Positions 11,249-19,368 of a stretch of DNA of 64,000 bases are shown here, in pieces (position 1 is the stretch's first letter; each line of letters begins with the position of its first letter). The notes under the pieces were generated by a model that saw only the letters and a program-made list of their open reading frames with translations, was not told the origin of the DNA and ran no database searches. The position numbers and the translations under genes were made by a program. The stretch is from positions 62,001-126,000 of the forward strand of contig NZ_VDMA02000005.1 in the NCBI RefSeq assembly GCF_006334915.2. Direction: 5' to 3'. The DNA comes from Microbispora catharanthi (GTDB lineage: Bacteria; Actinomycetota; Actinomycetes; Streptosporangiales; Streptosporangiaceae).

Positions 11249-11547
11249 CTCGTATGGGTGCGCAGAGCCGCCTCCAGCTCCGCGATGCGGTCCAGGAGGT
11301 CCGTCACGAGGCCGAGGGAGGCGTAGTTGACGGCGAGCCCCGCGTGCAGGCGCTGAAGGCGCCCCACGGCGGCGACCTGGGCGGGCGGGAAGCACAGGCC
11401 GCCCGAGAAGCCGGTCCAGGCCTCGATCAGCCCGAGCGCCACCAGGCGACGCACCAGTTCCGGGTGCAGCCCCGTGGCCCGGGAGAAGGACTCCAGGTCC
11501 AGGTGCCCGACGTCCACCTGGGCGAGCCGGACGAGCGGATAGGTCAT
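11221..11547 (-). CDS. cbpM: Chaperone modulator CbpM (MerR-like)
   Basis: A 108-residue protein. Residues 17-65 look like a MerR-type winged helix ([20 protein letters not shown], then [17 protein letters not shown]). The C-terminal helix ([20 protein letters not shown]) matches CbpM, which in Gammaproteobacteria binds the J-domain of CbpA and inhibits it. The length fits CbpM better than the longer actinobacterial repressor HspR. Its ATG overlaps the dnaJ stop (ATGA) and its end overlaps the clpB start. It may modulate the J-protein, regulate the operon, or both. Confidence 0.75.
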
Positions 11548-12533
11548 GACGGGCTCCTCGGGTTGAACGCCGAGATCCTGGCCAGTTGCTCGTACAGGCG
11601 GCGCTCCTCGTCGCCGAGCGTGGGCGGCACCATGATCCGGGCCTCGGCCAGCAGGTCTCCGGGCCGGCCGCGCGGGTTCGGCATGCCCTGTCCGCGCAGG
11701 CGCAGGCGGCGCCCGGACGAGGTACCCGGCGGCACCTTGACCTTCGCCTCCCCGCCGGGCGTGTCGACCGCGACGGTCGCCCCCAGCGCGGCCTCCGACG
11801 GCGTCAGCGGGAGGCGGACGTGGATGTCGCGCCCCTCCAGGCGGTAGCGGGGGTGGTCGGCGATCCGCGCGATCAGGTAGAGGTCGCCCGCACTGGCGCC
11901 GTCGCTGCCCGCGCCGCCCTGGCCCGCGAGCCGGATCCGCTGGCCGTCGGTCACCCCGGGGGGAATGTTCACCTGGAGGGTCCGCCCGCCTCCCGGGCCG
12001 GGGATCGTGATGCTCCGCTGGCCGCCACGGTAGGCCTCCTCCACCGTGAGCGGCAGCTCGGCCTCCTGGTCGGCGCCGGGCACCGGGCCCCAGCCGCGGC
12101 CGGTCGCGCCGCGCCTGCGCCTGCCGAAGACGCCACCGAGCAGGTCTTCGAGGTCGATGCCCTCGAACCCCTCGCCGGTGGTGAAGTGGATCTCCTCCCC
12201 GCCGGGTCCGCGCGCCCAGGCGGGCCCCGGCCCCGCCCAGCCCGGTCCCGCGCCGGCTCCCGCTCCGGCGCGGGCGCGCGCGTACGCCGACGGGTCCACG
12301 CCCTCGGGCACCCGGCGGAAGTCCGGCCCGAACGCGTCGTACCGCCGCCGCGTCCCGGGGTCCGACAGCACCTCGTACGCCTCCGAGACCTCCTTGAAGC
12401 GGTCCTCGGCGTCCGGGGCCTTGTTGACGTCGGGATGGTAGGTGCGGGCCAGCTTCCGGTAGGCCCGCTGGATCTCGTCCTGATCCGCCGTTCTCGGCAC
12501 GCCCAGGATCTCGTAGAAGTCGCGCTCCGCCAT
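11544..12533 (-). CDS. cbpA: DnaJ/CbpA-type J-domain co-chaperone without zinc finger
   Basis: A 329-residue class B J-protein. The J-domain (1-65) has HPD at 33-35. A Gly/Ala/Pro-rich linker at 75-130 contains an alternating AGAGAGAG stretch, and the two C-terminal substrate-binding barrels follow ([12 protein letters not shown], then [14 protein letters not shown]). There is no CxxCxGxG zinc region, so it is CbpA-like rather than canonical DnaJ. The ATG at 12533 shares its A with the grpE stop (TGATG), which marks the true start; the longer upstream reading is antisense to nothing useful. It stimulates the DnaK ATPase and delivers substrates, probably under CbpM control. Confidence 0.93.
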   Translation of the reverse strand: MAERDFYEILGVPRTADQDEIQRAYRKLARTYHPDVNKAPDAEDRFKEVSEAYEVLSDPGTRRRYDAFGPDFRRVPEGVDPSAYARARAGAGAGAGPGWAGPGPAWARGPGGEEIHFTTGEGFEGIDLEDLLGGVFGRRRRGATGRGWGPVPGADQEAELPLTVEEAYRGGQRSITIPGPGGGRTLQVNIPPGVTDGQRIRLAGQGGAGSDGASAGDLYLIARIADHPRYRLEGRDIHVRLPLTPSEAALGATVAVDTPGGEAKVKVPPGTSSGRRLRLRGQGMPNPRGRPGDLLAEARIMVPPTLGDEERRLYEQLARISAFNPRSPS

Positions 12534-13027
12534 CACTCGTCGGCTTTCGTGGAGACGACGACGGAGGCCGGGCGTAGTTGCAGCGCGCCGTCGCCGTAGC
12601 CGGGCCGTACGACCTCGACGACGGTGCCGGGGTCGGCGTCCGGGACGGCGACCGTGCTGACCGCCTCGTGCCTGGCGGGGTCGAACCGCGTGCCCACGTC
12701 GTCCCTGCGCGGGAAGCCGAGGCGCGCGAGCACGCCGACCGCCTGGTCGCGGACGGCCCGGACCCCCTCGATCACCGCATCGGCGTCGGCGCCCGCGTGC
12801 CTCAGCGCGAGTTCGAGGTTGTCGATCACCGGCAGCCACTCGGCCGCGACACGCGTACGCTCCTCGATCCGCTGCCGGTCCATGTCGCGCGCGACACGCT
12901 TGCGGAGGTTGTCGAGGTCGGCGACGGCCCGCAGCCACCGGTCCTCCAACTCGGCGAGCTTCTCCGCAACGGGTTCCTCGACGGCCTGCCGGGGCTCCGG
13001 AGGTGGTGTCTCATTCCGCTCGGTCAT
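12533..13027 (-). CDS. grpE: GrpE nucleotide-exchange factor
   Basis: A 164-residue GrpE. The N-terminal coiled coil is represented by [23 protein letters not shown] and the C-terminal beta domain by [15 protein letters not shown], then [25 protein letters not shown]. It is shorter than many actinobacterial GrpE proteins (about 200 residues) because the acidic N-terminal tail is reduced. It lies 13 bases after dnaK and translationally overlaps the J-protein gene. It exchanges ADP for ATP on DnaK. Confidence 0.93.
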   Translation of the reverse strand: MTERNETPPPEPRQAVEEPVAEKLAELEDRWLRAVADLDNLRKRVARDMDRQRIEERTRVAAEWLPVIDNLELALRHAGADADAVIEGVRAVRDQAVGVLARLGFPRRDDVGTRFDPARHEAVSTVAVPDADPGTVVEVVRPGYGDGALQLRPASVVVSTKADE

Positions 13028-13040
13028 GTCATGTCACGGG

Positions 13041-14939
13041 CTAATCAGAGCTGGTGAACTCGGCGTCGATGACGTCCTCGTCCGAGGGGCCGGCGGCGGC
13101 CTGGCCGGGCCCGGCCTGAGTCGGCCCCTGGGTCTGGGCCTGGGCGGCGGACGCCGCCACGCCGAGGCCGTGGTAGATCTGCTGCAGCTCCGCGGTCAGG
13201 CCGCGCAGCCGGTCGACGGGCACCTCCTCCTTGATCGCCTGACGCGCTTCCATGATCAGCTGCTCGGCCCGTGCCTTCTCGTGCACCGGGACCGTGTCGC
13301 CCAGCTCCGACAGCCGGCGCTCGACCTGGTAGGCGGCAGAGTCCAGCTCGTTACGGGCGTCGGTCGCGGCACGAAGCTGCGCGTCCTCGTTGCGGTGCCG
13401 CTCCGCATCGGCGATCATCCGGTCGATCTCGCTCTTGTCCAGGTTGGAGCTCTCGCTGATCGTGATGCGCTGCTCGGCGCCGGTGTCCTTGTCCTTGGCG
13501 GAGACGTTCAATATGCCGTTGGCGTCGATGTCGAAGGTGACCTCGATCTGCGGCACCCCGCGCGGGGCAGGCCGGATGTTCTCCAGCCGGAACCGGCCGA
13601 GCACCCGGTTGTCCGCGGCGCGCTCGCGCTCGCCCTGCAGGATGACGATGTCCACGGCCGACTGGTTGTCCTCAGCGGTGCTGAACGTCTCCGTGCGGCG
13701 GGCCGGGATCGTGGTGTTCCGCTCGATGATCTTCGTCATCACGCCGCCGAGCGTCTCGACGCCGAGCGACAGCGGCGTGACGTCCAGCAGCACGACGTCC
13801 TTCAGCTCGCCCTTGATGATGGCCGCCTGGACGGCCGCGCCGACGGCCACGACCTCGTCCGGGTTGACCGTCATGTTCGGGTCCTTGCCCGTCAGCCGCC
13901 GCACGAGTTGCTGCACGGCCGGCATGCGGGTGGAGCCGCCGACGAGGATCACCTCGTCGAGGTCGTTCGTCGTCAGCTTCGCGTCGGCCATGGCCTGCTC
14001 CACCGGACCCCGGCAGCGTTCGAGCAGGTCGTGGGTGATCTGCTCGAAGGTCGAGCGCATGAGCGTCGTGTTCAGGTGTTTGGGGCCGGTCGCGTCGGCC
14101 GTGATGAACGGCAGGCTGACCTGTGTCTGGGTGACCGCCGACAGCTCCACCTTGGCCTTCTCCGCGGCTTCGAACAGCCGCTGGAGGGCCTGCGGATCGC
14201 GCCGCAGGTCGATGCCCTGCTGCTTGTGGAACTCGTCGGCCAGGTGGTCGACGATGCGCCGGTCGAAGTCGTCGCCGCCCAGGTGAGTGTCGCCCGAGGT
14301 GGCGCGGACCTCGATGACGCCCTCGCCGATGTCGAGGACGCTGACGTCGAACGTGCCCCCGCCCAGGTCGAACACGAGAACGGTCTCGTTGCCCTTCTTG
14401 TCCAGGCCGTATGCCAGGGCGGCCGCGGTCGGCTCGTTGATGATCCGCAGGACCTCCAGACCGGCGATCTTGCCGGCGTCCTTGGTGGCCTGCCGCTGCG
14501 CGTCGTTGAAGTACGCGGGCACCGTGACGACGGCCTCGTTGACCTTCTCCCCCAGGAACTTCCCGGCGTCCGAGGCCAGTTTGCGCAGCACGAAGGCGGA
14601 GATCTCCTCCGGCGCGTACAGCTTGTCGCGCACCTTGAACCGCACGGCGCCGTCCGAGCCCGGCACGACGTCGAACGAGACCGCCTTGATCTCGCTCTGC
14701 ACCTCGTCGAACTTGCGCCCGATGAAGCGCTTGGCCGAATAGATCGTGCCCTTCGGGTTGAGGATCGCCTGGCGTCTGGCCATCTGGCCCACCAGCACCT
14801 CGCCCTGGTCCGTAAAGGCCACCGCCGAGGGAGTCGTGCGCGACCCCTCGGCGTTCGGGACGACCGTCGGATGCGCGTCCTCGGTGGTCGCGATGACCGA
14901 GTTCGTCGTGCCGAGGTCGATGCCCACCGCCTTGGCCAT
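13041..14939 (-). CDS. dnaK: Hsp70 chaperone DnaK
   Basis: A 632-residue Hsp70 starting [15 protein letters not shown] at 14939. Phosphate loops GIDLGTTNS and [12 protein letters not shown], the adenosine motif VGGSTRMP, the linker [12 protein letters not shown] and the substrate-binding domain are intact. The C-terminal lid ends in [13 protein letters not shown], a variant of the usual EEVVDAEF-type tail. It is the second gene of the minus-strand stress operon. In actinomycetes the housekeeping dnaK operon usually ends with the HAIR repressor gene hspR; here hspR is absent, so this may be a second, stress-specialised DnaK. Whether another dnaK exists cannot be seen from this window. Confidence 0.96.
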   Translation of the reverse strand: MAKAVGIDLGTTNSVIATTEDAHPTVVPNAEGSRTTPSAVAFTDQGEVLVGQMARRQAILNPKGTIYSAKRFIGRKFDEVQSEIKAVSFDVVPGSDGAVRFKVRDKLYAPEEISAFVLRKLASDAGKFLGEKVNEAVVTVPAYFNDAQRQATKDAGKIAGLEVLRIINEPTAAALAYGLDKKGNETVLVFDLGGGTFDVSVLDIGEGVIEVRATSGDTHLGGDDFDRRIVDHLADEFHKQQGIDLRRDPQALQRLFEAAEKAKVELSAVTQTQVSLPFITADATGPKHLNTTLMRSTFEQITHDLLERCRGPVEQAMADAKLTTNDLDEVILVGGSTRMPAVQQLVRRLTGKDPNMTVNPDEVVAVGAAVQAAIIKGELKDVVLLDVTPLSLGVETLGGVMTKIIERNTTIPARRTETFSTAEDNQSAVDIVILQGERERAADNRVLGRFRLENIRPAPRGVPQIEVTFDIDANGILNVSAKDKDTGAEQRITISESSNLDKSEIDRMIADAERHRNEDAQLRAATDARNELDSAAYQVERRLSELGDTVPVHEKARAEQLIMEARQAIKEEVPVDRLRGLTAELQQIYHGLGVAASAAQAQTQGPTQAGPGQAAAGPSDEDVIDAEFTSSD

Positions 14940-14961
14940 GTCCTCATCCCCCTCCTGGCGC

Positions 14962-15429
14962 TCACCTGAGCGCAGCGGCCTCACGAGCATGCGTGAGCAC
15001 GCGCCGGGCCTCGTCGGCGAACTCCGGGGCGACGAGGATGTCGTAGTGGTCGGCGACGACCGCAGGCATCGAGGCGAACGCCCGGTGCTGCACCACGTGA
15101 CTGATCGCACCCCAGACGAGGCCGAAGATCAGCCCGAGCACGATCGAGGAGCCGATGGCCCATCCGGCCCACGGGCTGAAGATCGCGAATATCAAGCCGA
15201 TGAGAAGACCGATCCAGCCACCGGTACCCGCGCCGGTGACGAGTGCTCTGCCGAGGCCCCATCGTCCGAGCACCTTCTCCTCCCACCGCAGATCGCAGCC
15301 CACGATGGTGACGTGTGCGATCGGGAAGTCGTGGCGGGCCAGGACGTCCACGGCGTGCTGGGCAGCGTCGTAGCTGCTGTAGGTGGCCAGCACCACCTTG
15401 TGGGGCCCTGCTGTTCTCGGGACGCTCAC
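14962..15429 (-). CDS. DUF1269-like general-stress membrane protein
   Basis: A 155-residue protein starting at a GTG at 15429, 22 bases upstream of dnaK. The N-terminal domain ([20 protein letters not shown]) is a ferredoxin-like fold of the general-stress/DUF1269 kind. The centre is a Gly-rich hydrophobic double span ([20 protein letters not shown], then [18 protein letters not shown]), and the tail ([17 protein letters not shown]) repeats the N-terminal theme. It probably sits in the membrane with both ends inside. As the first gene of the chaperone operon it carries the promoter-proximal position. Its function in this setting is unknown. Confidence 0.72.
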   Translation of the reverse strand: MSVPRTAGPHKVVLATYSSYDAAQHAVDVLARHDFPIAHVTIVGCDLRWEEKVLGRWGLGRALVTGAGTGGWIGLLIGLIFAIFSPWAGWAIGSSIVLGLIFGLVWGAISHVVQHRAFASMPAVVADHYDILVAPEFADEARRVLTHAREAAALR

Positions 15430-15584
15430 GGGACCAACCCCCTCGGCTATTCCAGCTCGTGAAGACGACTCGCTACGCCGCTGATATGCATCGGCGGGAG
15501 CGGGAGAACCGGAATCCACGCCACCTTCGACGTTGGCGGTAACAGGGCTGTACCAGCGAGAACAATCCCTATGACGCGTGTCCC

Positions 15585-15612
15585 CCCGTCGGCTTGTGGA
15601 ACACCCGACGGG
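15585..15612. terminator. 8-bp hairpin between the glycosyltransferase gene and the stress operon
   Basis: CCCGTCGG (15585-15592) pairs with CCGACGGG (15605-15612) around a 12-base loop. On the plus strand it is followed by ATTTTCG. On the minus strand it lies after the glycosyltransferase gene and before the DUF1269-dnaK operon, so it may end the former transcript or sit in the leader of the latter. No HAIR (CTTGAGT repeat) or CIRCE element was seen between 15430 and 15800. Confidence 0.35.
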
Positions 15613-15797
15613 ATTTTCGTCTCCCATGCCAGGATCCCGCCTGCCGTTCCCTCGCACCACCCTTCCCGACCCTGATCTGCCTCCCATGAGCAGTAGCAAG
15701 TCGCCCAGGGGGAGCGCCAGGGGCGAAGCAACTCCGTACTGGTCAGGCGTTGTGGCTCCCCGAAATTCACCCTTCCCGTCCCGCCGGACGGCCCGGG

Positions 15798-16964
15798 TCA
15801 TGTATCCGCGCGAAGACCTGCTGGTATACGGGTTCGCTCGGTCATCACCGGACCGTCGAAGCGTTGCAGCGCGTAGGCGCGCACGGCCGCCGGCTCCAGC
15901 CGTCCGGCCTCCTCGATGGCGATCGGGAGCTGCCCGACCTCGTGACGGACACTGCCCGTCACGCCATCCAGGACGACCTCGGGAACCGCACCCCTGCTGA
16001 GTCCCACCACCGGTGTGCCGCAGGCCATAGCCTCGATCATGACCATGCCGAACGGCTCCTCCCACTGCACCGGGAACACCAGGCAACGGGCTCGGGACAG
16101 CAGGTCACGCTTCAGCGCGGCGTCAGCCTCGCCTATGTACTGCGCCGCCTGGCCGAGCAGCGGCATGACGTACTCCCGGAAGTACGCCTGTTCGGCTCTT
16201 TCCGTCTGCTTGCCCGCGAGGACGATGGACCGGCCGGCCGCCCAGGCAGCCTCGATGGCCAGGTGGGCGCCCTTGTCGGGATGCAGTCGGCCCAACCACA
16301 GGACCCATTCCTCCTTGCTCGCACGGAACGGGAACGTGGCGAAGTCCACGGAATTGTGCACCTGCGCGACCCAAGTGAGGTCGGGTGCGCTCGCCCGCTG
16401 CGACCAGGAGATGGCGACGAGGTTGACGGCGGTGCCGAGGGCCCGGTAGTAGGCGCCGAGTTCGCCCCGGACGTCGCCATGACAGGTGACCACGGTGGGA
16501 GCCGTACGTGCCGGCGCGCACAACGGCCCGGCGAGCGAATGGTCGTGGACCACGTCGGGCGCCAGTCCGCACAGGAAGTGCTCCGCCCTGGCGGCGTGCA
16601 CGACTTCCGGAAACGCCTCTCCGATCCTGGCCGACGGCGGCTCGTTGTAGGTGCGCCGATCGCCTCCGTCGCCCGCGCCGATCACGGTCACCCGGTGTCC
16701 GCGGGCGAGCAGCCCGCGGACGAGATCCGCCGTCATCGACTCGATGCCGCCGTACCCCTTCGGCGGGATGTCGTACCACGGCGGGGCGACCATCGCGATG
16801 TGCAACGCCTGCCGCGCCCGTTCCGAAACGTTTCGCAGGTCCACGGAGACCTCCGGCACCCTGCGGCCCAAGCGGTGCCGCAGGCGGCTGTGCCAGCATG
16901 CCGTCCCCCACACCTTCTCGCCCCGGCCGGACTCCCTGCGTACGGAGGGCGGAATCGTGGTCAC
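15798..16964 (-). CDS. GT4-family glycosyltransferase
   Basis: A 388-residue GT-B fold glycosyltransferase. The N-terminal domain has VAPPWYDIPPKGYGGIE, typical of GT4 enzymes with a Gly-Gly-x-Glu loop. The C-terminal nucleotide-sugar domain has VLWLGRLHPDKGAHLAIEA, VFPVQWEEPFGMVMIEAMA (the EX7E motif) and GTPVVGLSRGAVPEVV. The first 50 residues before MVAPPWYDIPP have no homology I recognise, so translation may begin later. It faces the same way as the stress operon but is separated from it by 370 bases. Donor and acceptor are unknown. Confidence 0.85.
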   Translation of the reverse strand: MTTIPPSVRRESGRGEKVWGTACWHSRLRHRLGRRVPEVSVDLRNVSERARQALHIAMVAPPWYDIPPKGYGGIESMTADLVRGLLARGHRVTVIGAGDGGDRRTYNEPPSARIGEAFPEVVHAARAEHFLCGLAPDVVHDHSLAGPLCAPARTAPTVVTCHGDVRGELGAYYRALGTAVNLVAISWSQRASAPDLTWVAQVHNSVDFATFPFRASKEEWVLWLGRLHPDKGAHLAIEAAWAAGRSIVLAGKQTERAEQAYFREYVMPLLGQAAQYIGEADAALKRDLLSRARCLVFPVQWEEPFGMVMIEAMACGTPVVGLSRGAVPEVVLDGVTGSVRHEVGQLPIAIEEAGRLEPAAVRAYALQRFDGPVMTERTRIPAGLRADT

Positions 16965-17122
16965 GACGACCTGAGTCGATCGCCGTGACCGGACCCGGGC
17001 CTGTGACGTGTCAGAACCTCCGCGGAAGAGGCGACCTGCTACTCACGCGGTTCCGAGAACTGCCGGAGCTCATGGAACACGTGAGCGGCGAGTCCGCCCG
17101 CCCCCCGCTCACGGACGCGGAA

Positions 17123-17271
17123 TCAGGGCCTGTACTGGTCCGGCAACTGGACGGCGATGTCGAAGAACTCCTTGTCCGCAATGGCCTCGCGCAACGTGGC
17201 GAACACGGCGGCATGTTCCCGCGCTGGTCGAGGGACACGCCCTCTCGTTCAGCCACCCGGCACAGAAACAA
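17123..17271 (-). pseudogene. DUF2267 protein remnant
   Basis: Two frames give a DUF2267-like stretch: FLCRVAEREGVSLDQ, then REHAAVFATLREAIADKE and FFDIAVQLPDQYRP to a stop at 17123. One frameshift and both ends are missing. It is fused directly to the IS701 remnant upstream, so the transposase fragment runs straight into DUF2267 sequence. It is a deletion scar, not a gene. Confidence 0.6.
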
Positions 17272-17600
17272 CCAACGACGGCCCGGGCGGTCGGCGTCGA
17301 TCTCGACGAACGCCCAGTCGTAGTAGCGGTACCCCTTGGCGCCCTGTCCGGCCGACAACCGCTGCCAGGACCGTGGCGCCACCGAAAAATCACCTGATCG
17401 GCCCGGCAGACACCCGCGCCGGTGGCCACCCGGTGGCTTGCGGCGACCGCGAGCACGTAGCCGACCCACCCGCAGACGATCTGGCCGAACCCCTGGCGCA
17501 CACCGCCTGTGACTATGACGCGGCCAGGCCCGGCGCTGCTCCAGTTCCGCTCGCAGGTGCGGGATCGTCGACGGAGGCCCCCGATACTCCAACCGGAGAT
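17272..17600 (-). mobile_element. IS701-family transposase, 3'-half remnant
   Basis: Frameshifted minus-strand reading frames give IS701-type transposase pieces in order: IPHLRAELEQRR, GYVLAVAASHRVATGAG and WQRLSAGQGAKGYRYYDWAF (17272-17394). The catalytic N-terminal half is missing on this strand. The remnant abuts the DUF2267 scar. It is inactive. Confidence 0.7.
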
Positions 17601-17689
17601 CGCGATCTTGTGCGCGGGCGGGTGTAGAGATGCGGACGGCCACGCGATCATCGAGTGTTGTGCTGACAATCAAAGATCGTGCGGTGGCC

Positions 17690-17895
17690 GCAGGCGTCAG
17701 CGTAACGGCCTCGCAGTGGCAGGTGATGTTCGATGAGCTCACCGACCGAATCGGCGGCAAATTTGCCCGGGTAGAGCCGCGGCGGCGGGTCTGGGCTCTG
17801 CTGCGCCGGGCACGGGTTCATCGATCGGGAGTTGTACCTGCCCCGGGCGTGGACGGACGATGTCGAGCGGTGCCGGCGGGCGGGTGTGTTGATGT
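17690..17895 (+). mobile_element. IS701-family transposase, 5'-half remnant
   Basis: Plus-strand reading gives the N-terminal IS701 stretch WQVMFDELTDRIGGKFARVE and PRRRVWALL. A deletion follows, then in another frame the central stretch GFIDRELYLPRAWTDDVERC. These are the parts of the transposase missing from the oppositely oriented remnant at 17.3-17.6 kb. No terminal inverted repeats were identified. It is inactive. Confidence 0.7.
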
Positions 17896-18090
17896 CTGTC
17901 GTCACAAACGGATCATCGACACCCTTCGCCCTTTTCCGCAGTCCGGCCCACAACTCGCCGACCCCCACATGATCAGCTGCGAGTTACACCACTCAGCGGG
18001 ACATCACTTACGGCCCCCCGACGACCGCTACCTGGCGCTCGCCGGTAAATGAAACACATCCGCTGACGTGCCCCGGCTGCCCTCGGTCGG

Positions 18091-18384
18091 TCACGATTTG
18101 GGCTGCCGCAGGTGCTCGGCCACCCGTCCCCGGCCCTCGCCGGTGCGTTCTCGGGCCCTGCGCGCGAGTTCGGCCGGCGAGAGTCCCTCTTCCTCGTCGG
18201 GATCCCGGGGGACGGATCGCAGCACCTCCGCCTTGTTGGCGTATGTGCCGAGCGGTAATGCCCGCAGCAGCCGCAGCGCCTGTTCGGAAGCGCCGGCGTC
18301 GGCCGCCTGCTGGACGAGCGACTGTTTGTCCGCGGGGAAGTCCACGCTGGACAGGGCCTCGCGGATGATGTCGTCGACGGTCAC
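18091..18384 (-). CDS. DUF2795 family small protein
   Basis: A 97-residue soluble protein beginning at a GTG preceded by AGGAGGA. The core LSSVDFPADKQSLVQQAADA and LRALPLGTYANKAEVLRSV fits DUF2795, a small helical family of unknown function common in actinomycetes. A charged tail (RRARERTGEGRGR) follows. A sigma-B-like promoter (GTGT-N16-GGGTAG) lies 55-80 bases upstream. It is an isolated intact gene among mobile-element debris. Confidence 0.78.
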   Translation of the reverse strand: MTVDDIIREALSSVDFPADKQSLVQQAADAGASEQALRLLRALPLGTYANKAEVLRSVPRDPDEEEGLSPAELARRARERTGEGRGRVAEHLRQPKS

Positions 18385-18438
18385 GGGTCCTCCTAGGAGA
18401 TCGGTGTGTTGGTGGCCACCACCTCCATCCGTCTCCCG

Positions 18439-18464
18439 CTACCCCGGCCATCACGAAACTACAC
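18439..18464 (-). promoter_or_regulatory. Sigma-B/F-type promoter candidate for the DUF2795 gene
   Basis: Reading the minus strand, GTGT (18464-18461), 16 bases, then GGGTAG (18444-18439), fits the actinobacterial GNNT-N14-16-GGGTA pattern. The GTG start is 55 bases downstream. This is by-eye matching in a GC-rich genome, so chance occurrence is possible. Confidence 0.4.
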
Positions 18465-18639
18465 GGTATTTCGCCCCTAATGTCCGTTTACTGTGCCGAG
18501 GAAAAGCACGCGCGGGCACTCGAGGGCCCGAGCACCCGCGCTCTGGTCACTCGCCGACCGCGATGGCCGGCTGAAGCGCTCCGGGTCTGATGGAGGCTCT
18601 GATGTACCTCGGGTTCGGTGGAGTCGGCGTGGTTGGCCG

Positions 18640-18829
18640 TCATGCCAGCTGCATGTTTGCGTAGAGCATCTCGTATTCGACCGGGGTGCTGCATCCCCAG
18701 GGCGCTGTGACGTCGTTGGCCGTTGTGGAAGATCTCCAGATACTCGAAGATCGCGTTCGCCAACTCGATGCGGGTGTTCCACCGCCGCCGATTGAGCAGT
18801 TCGGTCTGCATCCGGCCCCAGAACCGGTG
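18640..18829 (-). mobile_element. IS3-family transposase OrfB C-terminal remnant
   Basis: The minus strand reads FWGRMQTELLNRRRWNTR, then FEYLEIFHNGQRRHSALG, and after a frame change TPVEYEMLYANMQLA to a stop at 18640. This is the conserved end of IS3-family OrfB, including the Glu region after HRFWG. The upstream catalytic parts are gone, replaced at about 18830 by relaxase sequence. It is inactive. Confidence 0.78.
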
Positions 18830-18831
18830 TG

Positions 18832-18999
18832 CTTGCGATGCTCCGGCAGCGCCACCGCGTACCCCGTCACGTCGCCGGGATTGCGCTGACTCATCCGCTG
18901 CCGCACCAGCACGCCTACGGCTTTCAACGACCGGAAGAATTCTTCTTCCGACGCCGCTGTGGCGGCTGCGGTGACGACATACTGCCGCTGCCATCGCAA
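18832..18999 (-). mobile_element. Plasmid/ICE relaxase C-terminal remnant
   Basis: A minus-strand frame reads WQRQYVVTAAATAASEEEFF, then LKAVGVLVRQRMSQRNPGD and VTGYAVALPE. This resembles the C-terminal part of actinomycete mobilisation relaxases. Upstream the same frame meets a stop, and downstream it changes into IS3 transposase within a few bases. It suggests that a mobilisable element once occupied this site. Confidence 0.55.
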
Positions 19000-19368
19000 C
19001 GCTCGGCCTGTCCCCGTCGCTCACCGACAGGAATTGGTGGTCGTTGGCCGGACGACTGAAACCGGTGAAGCCGAGGTCGACCATAATCCTGCCATCTACG
19101 GGCTGCGTTCGGCTGGAGCGGTCACCAGGACATCGCTGCGGATCAGACCCAACATTCCAGCGTTTACCGATCTCGGCACCGACACCCCACGGGCGGGGCC
19201 TTCGACTGTTTGCACCTCTCAGCAACCAAGCCCACTGGCATCCCCGGAAATCCCAGGATCTAAGTACGCTGGTGCCGGTGCTAGGCGACGGCCGCGGCAG
19301 CCTGGCCCTCTCGGTGACGACGGCCCTACCGGCCGCCGCGTGCACCCGCCAACCAAGGCAGTTTGAAA
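19000..19368. other. 370-base stretch of unassigned, probably degenerate sequence
   Basis: The minus-strand frame stays open through this stretch but shows no domain and has poor codon bias. Base composition is lower in GC than the flanking genes. It lies between the relaxase scar and the end of the helicase gene and is best read as mobile-element debris. Confidence 0.45.

Noticed and set aside
15430..15800. HAIR or CIRCE element for the chaperone operon
   Set aside because: No CTTGAGT/ACTCAAG pair or TTAGCACTC repeat was seen by eye, and no convincing sigma-B or sigma-H promoter either.
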